Shown here in pieces: positions 58,161 to 64,000 of a stretch of 64,000 bases of DNA; the first letter of the stretch is position 1; every line of letters starts with the position of its first letter. The stretch is taken from positions 186,001 to 250,000 of the forward strand of contig NZ_FNYZ01000004.1 of assembly GCF_900109095.1 (NCBI RefSeq). The letters run 5' to 3'. Origin of the DNA: Sphingobium sp. AP50 (GTDB lineage: Bacteria > Pseudomonadota > Alphaproteobacteria > Sphingomonadales > Sphingomonadaceae). The position numbers were made by a program, and so were the translations under genes. The notes under the pieces were generated by a model. That model was given only the letters and a program-made list of their open reading frames with translations, did no database searches and was not told the DNA's origin.

Positions 58161-61031
58161 ATGCGTGATTTCAGGCGAATTCGTCGGTCCTTCGGCCATG
58201 CCCACAATCTTGGCCTGGCCATGTCGGCACTGGCGCTGGTCCATGCCGCTCCGGCACTGGCACAGGACAGCGCAGCCGCCCCGCAGGCGAGCGACGAAGC
58301 GGCACCGGTCGACCAGATCGTGGTCACCGGCACCCGAATCGTGCGCGATGGCTTCCAGTCACCCACCCCTCTCACCGTCATGACCCGCGACGATATCCAG
58401 AACCAGTCGCCCACCAATAACCTGGCCGATCTGGTCAACCAGATGCCGGCACTCGCCGGCAGCGCCCGCCCGTCCAACTCGCGCCTCGCCATCAGTTCGG
58501 GCCTGGCCGGTATCAACACCATGAACCTGCGCAATCTGGGCGAGGTTCGCACGCTGGTTCTGCTCGACGGCCGCCGTTCGGTCGGATCGACCATCACCGG
58601 TCTGGTCGACATCAACACCTTCCCGCAGGCGCTGGTGAAGAGCGTGGAGATCGTGACCGGCGGCGCCTCGGCCGCCTACGGGTCGGACGCGGTCGCCGGC
58701 GTCGTCAACTATGTGCTCGACAAGAAATATGAAGGGTTCAAGTTCGACGCCGACACCGGCATCACCGACAAGGGCGATGGCTTCAACTACAGCTTCAACG
58801 CCGCCATCGGGAAGAGCTTCGCCGGCGGGCGCGGCCATATCCTGCTGTCGGGCGAATATGCGCACAAGGATGGCATTTTCGAGGTCGATCGCGACTGGAA
58901 CCAGCTCGGCTACCGCACCGTCACCAACCCCAATTATACCGCCACCAACGGCCAGCCCGCCAATCTGGTGGTGAAGGGCGCGGGGACGTGGAACAGCACG
59001 CCCGGCGGCATCATCCAGTCGCAGGTCGGCGGCACCAGCCTGCGCGGCACCTATTTCGGTCAGGGCGGCGTCGCCCAGCAATATCAGTTCGGCTCGCTCA
59101 CCGGCGGAACGCAGACCGTGGGCGGCGACTGGGCCATCAACGACACGTCGCGCAACATCGGCCTCGACGCGCAGGATGATCGCCGTGGCGTGTTCGGTCG
59201 CCTCAGCTATGAACTGACCGACTGGCTCGAAGTCTATGGTGAGGCATCCTACAACTGGAACAAGACGCTGTTCAACGCCGGGCCGCAGGCCGCGACGATG
59301 ACGCTGGCCGGTGACAATGCCTATCTTATCAATGCCCTGGGCAGCGCGGCGCTGGCCGGCGTCACCTCCGTCACGCTCGGCACCTCGGCCTCCGACCTGC
59401 CCTATCGCAAGAATAACAACAGCCGTGAGGTGCAGCGCTACACGATCGGCGCGGGCGGCGAATTCCAGATGTTCGGCAACAAGGCCATCTGGGACGCCTA
59501 TGCCCAATATGGCCGCACCGATACGCATGAACTGCTGCGCGACATCATGAACACCTCGCGCATGGCGCTGGCCACCGACGCGGTGTTCGCCCCCGCCGGC
59601 AATGCGCTGGGCGTGGCGGCGGGCACGATCGTCTGCCGTTCTTCGCTGACCAATCCGACCAATGGCTGCGTCCCGCTCAATCGTCTGGGCACCGGCGTCG
59701 CCAGCCAGGCGGCGATCGACTATGTCATGGGCGATCCCTATCGCGACCAGACCTTCAAGCAGACGGTCGCCGGCATCAACCTGTCGACCACGCCCTTCGC
59801 CACCTGGGCGGGCGATGTCAGCGTCGCGATCGGCGGCGAATATCGCAAGGAAGAAGTGTCGGGCTACGTCCCCACCGAATATCAGACCGGCTGGTCGGTC
59901 GGCAATTTCCGCCCCACCTTCGGCAGCTATAATGTCAAGGAAGCCTATCTCGAAACCGTCGTCCCGCTGGGGCTGGGCGCCGAATTCAACGGCGCGGCGC
60001 GTGTAACCGACTATTCGACCTCGGGCACCGTAGCCACCTGGAAGGCGGGCCTGACATGGCAGCCGATCGAGGATATCCGCCTGCGCGGCACCCGCTCGCG
60101 CGACATTCGCGCGCCCAACCTCAATGAACTGTTCCAGTCGGGCACGTCGCGCACCAATACTTTCAGCACGTCGAGCGCCTATGGCGAATATGCGGGCAAG
60201 ACCTTCCGCGAACTGACCACCGGCAATCTGGCGCTCAAGCCCGAAAAGGCCGACACGCTGACCCTGGGCGCGGTGCTGCAACCCCGCTTCCTGCCCGGCT
60301 TCTCCTTCTCGGTCGACTGGTTCAAGACCAAGGTGAAGGACGCGATCAGCCAATTCTATGCGGATGACATCGCCCAGCGCTGCACCGAAGGGCTTCAGTC
60401 CTTCTGTAGCGCCATCGTTGCCGATCCGCTTGGTGACCGCGATTATTATGTGACCGCCAGCCCGTTCAACTTCGCCAAGGTGACGGTGCGCGGCATCGAC
60501 TATGAAGCCAGCTACCGCCTGCCGCTGGAAAAGATTTTCAGCAGCAGTTCCAGCAACCTGACGCTGCGTGCCACGGCCACCAACTATCTGGAAAATGTGA
60601 TCGACAACGGCATTTCCACGCCCGTCGACACGGTCGGCCAGAATAGCGGCCAGTCCAGCACACCCGACTGGATCTTCCGCATGTCGGCTACTTTCGACAC
60701 GCCGACCTACTCGATCACCGCCGTCGGCCGCGGCGTCAGCTCGGGTACCTACAACAACACCTATATCGTCTGCACGACCGATTGCCCGACCAGCACGGCC
60801 GCCAATCCGACGATCAACAGCAACCATATCAACGGCACTTTCTACACCGACCTCAACCTGACGGCGAAGATCAATGTCGGCGGCGCCGATGGTCAGTTGT
60901 TCTTCAACATCACCAACCTGTTCGACAAGGACCCGATCCTGCTGCCGGAAACCGGCCTGTCGGCCAACTCGACCTACAGCGACCTGCTGGGCCGCGCCTT
61001 CCGCGTCGGGGTGCGTTTCAAGACCAACTGA
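58161..61031 (+). CDS. TonB-dependent receptor, oar/peptide-type
   Basis: A 956-residue receptor: signal peptide ending HAAPALAQ, TonB box DQIVVTGTRI, plug with TPLTVMTRDDIQNQSP, LVLLDGRRSVGS and VEIVTGGASAAYGSDAVAGVVNY, then a large beta barrel ending in RVGVRFKTN. The plug is of the group with GRR(S/T)V and GGASA(A/V)YGSDA motifs abundant in sphingomonads. The cargo is unknown; the acylase opposite and a D-aminoacylase nearby suggest acyl- or peptide-type compounds. Two hairpins follow its stop. Confidence 0.87.
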   Translation: MRDFRRIRRSFGHAHNLGLAMSALALVHAAPALAQDSAAAPQASDEAAPVDQIVVTGTRIVRDGFQSPTPLTVMTRDDIQNQSPTNNLADLVNQMPALAGSARPSNSRLAISSGLAGINTMNLRNLGEVRTLVLLDGRRSVGSTITGLVDINTFPQALVKSVEIVTGGASAAYGSDAVAGVVNYVLDKKYEGFKFDADTGITDKGDGFNYSFNAAIGKSFAGGRGHILLSGEYAHKDGIFEVDRDWNQLGYRTVTNPNYTATNGQPANLVVKGAGTWNSTPGGIIQSQVGGTSLRGTYFGQGGVAQQYQFGSLTGGTQTVGGDWAINDTSRNIGLDAQDDRRGVFGRLSYELTDWLEVYGEASYNWNKTLFNAGPQAATMTLAGDNAYLINALGSAALAGVTSVTLGTSASDLPYRKNNNSREVQRYTIGAGGEFQMFGNKAIWDAYAQYGRTDTHELLRDIMNTSRMALATDAVFAPAGNALGVAAGTIVCRSSLTNPTNGCVPLNRLGTGVASQAAIDYVMGDPYRDQTFKQTVAGINLSTTPFATWAGDVSVAIGGEYRKEEVSGYVPTEYQTGWSVGNFRPTFGSYNVKEAYLETVVPLGLGAEFNGAARVTDYSTSGTVATWKAGLTWQPIEDIRLRGTRSRDIRAPNLNELFQSGTSRTNTFSTSSAYGEYAGKTFRELTTGNLALKPEKADTLTLGAVLQPRFLPGFSFSVDWFKTKVKDAISQFYADDIAQRCTEGLQSFCSAIVADPLGDRDYYVTASPFNFAKVTVRGIDYEASYRLPLEKIFSSSSSNLTLRATATNYLENVIDNGISTPVDTVGQNSGQSSTPDWIFRMSATFDTPTYSITAVGRGVSSGTYNNTYIVCTTDCPTSTAANPTINSNHINGTFYTDLNLTAKINVGGADGQLFFNITNLFDKDPILLPETGLSANSTYSDLLGRAFRVGVRFKTN

Positions 61032-61075
61032 GCATTTTCGAAGCAGAGGACATCCTCTGCTGAATCGGAAAATGC
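61032..61075 (+). terminator. Long imperfect hairpin after the receptor gene
   Basis: Outer arms GCATTTTC/GAAAATGC and inner arms AGCAGAGGA/TCCTCTGCT with a two-base loop, beginning at the receptor stop. No T tract; probably a 3' end-stabilising structure ahead of the real terminator. Confidence 0.5.
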
Positions 61076-61111
61076 GGAGAACAAATAAACTCGACATTGT
61101 CAGGAGGAACA

Positions 61112-61143
61112 GGGTGGCGGATCAACGATCCGTCACCCTTTTT
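61112..61143 (+). terminator. Rho-independent terminator of the receptor gene
   Basis: GGGTGGCGGATC pairs with GATCCGTCACCC (one G-U) across an AAC loop, followed by five T. Confidence 0.88.
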
Positions 61144-61197
61144 CTTGCCCGCCATCATCAGCCTTGCGTCATCCAATCGCCACGATAACCTCACGCC

Positions 61198-61680
61198 ATG
61201 CCGCCCTCCCTTGTCCGCCTGATGCTGCTCCCTTTGCTGTTCAGCGCAAGCACTGCGCAGGCGCTTTGCAGCTATGGCGGCAGGCTCTACGCCAAAACGA
61301 TAGCCGCGCAGGAATATCACGACGCGCGCTGGGTGCTCCGTGCCCGCGTGATAGATGGAAAGGACTGGGAGTCCGCCGATACCAGCGGCACGCTCTATCG
61401 CCTTCGCCCGATCGAAACCTTCAAGGGCAGGCTGCCAGCCAGCTTCTCCTTCTCCACGGAGCGCAACAGCGGCGGCTTCTATCTGGATGGTGCGTCGGGG
61501 CGCCCCGATGTGGGCGGTGATTATCTGCTATTCCTGAACCCCGCACAGAAGGGGTCGGCAGGTCCGCTATCCGTGCGGTCCGCATTGCGCATCAATTATA
61601 GCTGCGGCCAGTCGCGGCCATGGCGGGAGGTGTCGCCCTCGGCACAAGCAGCCCTGCGACACCTTCGGGATCGCCGCTAA
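61198..61680 (+). CDS. Small secreted protein of unknown function
   Basis: A 160-residue protein with a signal peptide (about 22 residues, ending AQA) followed by LCSYGGRLYAKT. The mature part is predicted mostly beta, with Cys23 and a late Cys in INYSCGQ that could form a disulphide, and a GGDYLLFLNP strand. The YRLRPIETFKG and GGDYLLF pattern resembles the NTR/TIMP-like fold, in which a cysteine at the mature N-terminus is typical, but I cannot establish that. It sits alone between a terminator and REP elements. Confidence 0.6.
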   Translation: MPPSLVRLMLLPLLFSASTAQALCSYGGRLYAKTIAAQEYHDARWVLRARVIDGKDWESADTSGTLYRLRPIETFKGRLPASFSFSTERNSGGFYLDGASGRPDVGGDYLLFLNPAQKGSAGPLSVRSALRINYSCGQSRPWREVSPSAQAALRHLRDRR

Positions 61681-61708
61681 ACCGTCATGACTTTGCTTTG
61701 TTCTACCT

Positions 61709-61776
61709 CGTCATTGCGAGCACAGCGAAGCAATCCACTGCACGACCATGAATTGCTTCGCTGCGCTCGCAATGAC
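61709..61776. repeat. Inverted pair of REP-like palindromes
   Basis: TCATTGCGAGCACAGCG running to AAGCAATC, and its inverted partner AATTGCTTCGCTGCG running to CTCGCAATGA, face each other across about 15 bases. The unit is the same as at 55316-55341. The pair follows the stop of the small secreted protein. The rest of the gap to 61961 holds nothing I recognise. Confidence 0.7.
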
Positions 61777-61961
61777 GATTTAGACTGATGTCATGGCACG
61801 CTAAACCGACGTTTCTGTCCTATTGCATGCCAGCATCCTATCATGGCCACGGCTCTTTCCACCGTCCCCGATGCCGGCACATCATCATAAAATGCCCAAC
61901 ATCTGTTCGATAATTTCAAGATTCACGGGGCATATGCGAAGTTAAGCGCGAACATTCCTAT

Positions 61962-63599
61962 TCAGGAACATCCCGCTATCGGCTTGGGCCGCAGCAAGGC
62001 ACGCCCCGCCTTCGCCCCCGTGGTCTGGCTGCCATCGACCGCCAGCGTCCCGTTGACGAACAGCTTGGCCACCCCGACGCTCAATTCGCGCGGATGCACA
62101 TAGTCGGCGCGCGGCGCATAATGGGCGGGGTCGATCACCACCACATCGGCATAATAGCCCGCTTTCAGATAGCCGCGATGATCGATCTTGTAGATGTCCG
62201 CCGTCGCGCCGGTCGATTGCCGCACGAAGGTCTGAAGGCTGATCACTTTGCGGTCGCGGACATAGTTCACATATTTTTCGGGGAAGGTCGCAAACATGCG
62301 CGGATGGCCATCGGACCCGTCCGACGATGTCACGATCCAGGGCTGCTGCATGATCAGGTCGACATCGCCCTGCGCCATGTTGAACGAAGCGACCCCCGTC
62401 CCCTTGCCCTTCTTGCCCGGCTCGGTCGTCTCGATGCTCTGGCGAATGATGCGCAGCGCCGCGTCACGCGGATCGACCTGCCATTCGCTCGCCACCTGCT
62501 CCAGCGTCTTGCCCGTCCAGGGGAAGCCCTGCGCGATCAGCAGCAGCGCCTTCGGTCCGCCGCGACGGCGCATATTATTCTGCATCTCGTCGCGGATCTT
62601 GGCCAGCGTCGCCGGATCGTCCAGCCGCTTGACCAGCGCCTCGCCGCCGCCATCCACGGCCCATCCGGGCAACAACGATGCGTCCAGGCTCGATCCCGAT
62701 GCCAGCCAGGGATATTGGTCGGCGGTGACATCCTGCCCCGCCTTGCGCGCCGCCTCGATCTCCGCAATCACCGCCGGGGCCTGCCCCTGCACATCGACGC
62801 CCAGCGCCTTCAAATGCGCGAAATGTACCGGCATCCCGGCCTGTTTGCCGATCGATATGGCCTCCCTCACCGATCCCAGCAGGCCGATAGAATAACTGGA
62901 TTCGTCCCGCTGATGCGTGTCGTACAGGCCACCCCGGATCGCCGCTTCCTTCGCCACCACGACCACCTCTTCGGTCTTGGCGAAGCTCTGCGGCGGATAG
63001 AAAAGCCCGGCCGAAAAGCCGGTTGCCCCTTCGCACATGCCCTTGGCGACCAGCGCCTTCATCCGGTCCAGTTCCTGTGCATCGGGCGCCCGCGCGTCAT
63101 CGCCCAGCACCTGCTGCCGCACCCGGCCGAAGCCGATGAAAGGCACGATATTCGTCCCGATGCCGGACGCCTCCAGCTTCGCCGCATCGGTGCCCACATC
63201 GGGCGTGCCGAACCCGTCGACCCCGATCATCACCGTGCTCACCCCCTGATCCAGCCAGGCGGCATTGACCCGCGTCGCGGCGTCGGGCGAGCGGATGAAG
63301 CTGTCGGCATGGGTATGTGCATCGATAAAGCCGGGGGCGACGATCATCCCCTTGGCGTCGATCACCTTCGCCGCCATCAATCCCTTGGCCCGGCCGACAT
63401 AGACGATCCGGTCGCCCTTCAGCGCGATATCGCCGACATAGGGCTTGCCCGTGCCGCCATCATAGATGGTACCGCCCCGGATCAGCACATCCGCTTTCTC
63501 CTGTGGCGCGGCATGGGTGACAGCCGCGGCGGCGACCAGCCCTCCTGTCAGCAACGCGATACGGCAGCGACGGGAGAGGCAAGAAGAAGGCATGATCAT
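61962..63599 (-). CDS. Exported N-acyl-D-amino-acid deacylase family protein
   Basis: A 545-residue amidohydrolase with signal peptide (ending THAAP). Marks: DVLIRGGTIYDGTG-like start, PGFIDAHTHADS (metal HxH), CEGATGFSAGLFYPPQSFAKTEE (split at the bridging Cys), VHFAHLKALG and SDGSDGHPR. D-aminoacylases free D-amino acids from N-acyl forms; periplasmic members may act on N-acyl-D-amino acids or D-amino-acid dipeptides. ATG 63599 is chosen over 63593 because AGGGA lies at a proper distance. It is divergent from a LysR gene that may control it. Confidence 0.85.
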   Translation of the reverse strand: MIMPSSCLSRRCRIALLTGGLVAAAAVTHAAPQEKADVLIRGGTIYDGGTGKPYVGDIALKGDRIVYVGRAKGLMAAKVIDAKGMIVAPGFIDAHTHADSFIRSPDAATRVNAAWLDQGVSTVMIGVDGFGTPDVGTDAAKLEASGIGTNIVPFIGFGRVRQQVLGDDARAPDAQELDRMKALVAKGMCEGATGFSAGLFYPPQSFAKTEEVVVVAKEAAIRGGLYDTHQRDESSYSIGLLGSVREAISIGKQAGMPVHFAHLKALGVDVQGQAPAVIAEIEAARKAGQDVTADQYPWLASGSSLDASLLPGWAVDGGGEALVKRLDDPATLAKIRDEMQNNMRRRGGPKALLLIAQGFPWTGKTLEQVASEWQVDPRDAALRIIRQSIETTEPGKKGKGTGVASFNMAQGDVDLIMQQPWIVTSSDGSDGHPRMFATFPEKYVNYVRDRKVISLQTFVRQSTGATADIYKIDHRGYLKAGYYADVVVIDPAHYAPRADYVHPRELSVGVAKLFVNGTLAVDGSQTTGAKAGRALLRPKPIAGCS

Positions 63600-63642
63600 G
63601 AAATCCCTGGCAAGTGAGCCTATTGCGCAACATGACCCGGAT

Positions 63643-63671
63643 AACCGGCCGCCGTCCAGACCCGGCCGGTT
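63643..63671 (+). promoter_or_regulatory. Inverted repeat between D-aminoacylase and lysR genes
   Basis: AACCGGCCG and CGGCCGGTT form perfect 9-base arms with an 11-base spacer, in the 161-base divergent gap. Position and size fit a LysR-type operator. Confidence 0.5.
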
Positions 63672-63760
63672 GCGCGGCCTATAACCCGATGGCATGGTGG
63701 CCCTGAGAGCCCCCCGTCGTTGATCATAAGGACGGGTCGCAGCCAGAGGGGTCAACGCCT

Positions 63761-64000
63761 ATGAACCTGCGCCAGATCGAGATTTTCCACGCCGTCTATC
63801 TGCACGGCACCGTCAGCGCCGCCGCCCGCGCACTCAACGTATCGCAACCCGCGGTGACGAAGGTGCTGCGCCATGCCGAAAAATCGATCGGCCTGCCGCT
63901 GTTCGAACGATCGAAGGGGCGACTGATCCCCACCCAGGATGCCCGCACCCTTTTCGACGAAGTGTCCGACATTCAGGATCGCGTCCGCTCCCTGCGGCAG
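63761..64000 (+). CDS. LysR-family regulator, 3' truncated
   Basis: The first 80 codons of a LysR gene, cut by the window's right edge. The winged HTH is complete: MNLRQIEIFHAVYLHGTVS, then AARALNVSQPAVTKVLRHAEKS and LPLFERSKGRL. It is divergent from the D-aminoacylase gene, the usual setting for a LysR activator and its target. The effector domain is not visible. Confidence 0.9.
   Translation, partial: MNLRQIEIFHAVYLHGTVSAAARALNVSQPAVTKVLRHAEKSIGLPLFERSKGRLIPTQDARTLFDEVSDIQDRVRSLRQ

Noticed and set aside
58359..61097. A 912-codon frame antisense to the third TonB-dependent receptor
   Set aside because: Long antisense frames are common in GC-rich genes. It has no family motifs, while the plus strand encodes a complete receptor. 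The same applies to the frames antisense to 26066-28483 and 33421-35472.
1..64000. Prophage, integrative element, CRISPR array or tRNA genes
   Set aside because: No integrase, transposase, structural phage gene, regular spacer-repeat array or tRNA-like cloverleaf was recognised on either strand.

Overview
The window is GC-rich, tightly packed bacterial DNA with no rRNA, tRNA, CRISPR array or insertion sequence that I can see. Three TonB-dependent receptors, many exported hydrolases, the codon style and REP-like palindromes suggest an alphaproteobacterium of the sphingomonad type (inference; no marker gene is present). The left edge cuts a DUF418 membrane protein and the right edge cuts a LysR regulator.

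Region 1 (912-20870) is a purine-ring catabolic operon. Seventeen genes run in one direction with overlapping or nearly touching ends: an SBF-type transporter fused to an AtzG/HpxX-like domain, an AtzE/HpxY-like amidase, an AzgA-type adenine/guanine permease, an exported nucleosidase-family protein, an HpxW-like oxamate amidohydrolase, allantoate amidohydrolase, ureidoglycine-glyoxylate aminotransferase, PuuE allantoinase, HpxZ, OHCU decarboxylase, a flavin monooxygenase-like protein, hydroxyisourate hydrolase, XdhA/B/C, guanine deaminase and a HAD phosphatase. An adenine deaminase follows. Together they take adenine and guanine through xanthine, urate, allantoin, allantoate and ureidoglycine to oxalurate and beyond. 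No known urate oxidase is present; the flavoprotein at 11401 sits exactly in that gap.

Region 2 (20877-35985) starts with a LOG protein, a phosphoribosyltransferase and a LysR regulator on the minus strand. Divergent from these is what looks like a nucleoside-scavenging locus: two exported NUP-family proteins, an exported adenosine deaminase, a TonB-dependent receptor and an NCS2 xanthine/urate-type permease. A gamma-glutamyltransferase-like protein and a TolB-propeller/amidohydrolase follow. A shared promoter motif (TTTGCRAC-N5-GTNGRA) lies before the region 1 operon, between the LysR gene and the first NUP gene, and before the receptor gene, so these units probably form one regulon.

Region 3 (36026-43621) is a GntR-controlled uptake and catabolism locus with an enolase-superfamily enzyme, an MFS transporter, a TonB-dependent receptor and a DUF1593 nucleoside-hydrolase-like exported protein. 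Its substrate is unknown, perhaps a sugar acid or glycoside.

Region 4 (43611-52705) is a divergent amino-sugar and peptidoglycan-recovery locus: BadF-type kinase, D-lactate dehydrogenase, NagA and SIS-type glucosamine-6-P deaminase on the minus strand; MurQ, a NagR-like GntR, an AmpG-like transporter and a beta-lactamase-fold hydrolase on the plus strand. The D-lactate dehydrogenase fits because MurQ releases D-lactate from MurNAc-6-P.

Region 5 (52686-64000) holds a truncated low-GC gene beside a ParE/RHH toxin-antitoxin pair, a DacB-like carboxypeptidase, REP-like palindromes, a penicillin-acylase-family protein divergent from a third TonB-dependent receptor, a small secreted protein, an exported N-acyl-D-amino-acid deacylase and the start of a LysR gene.
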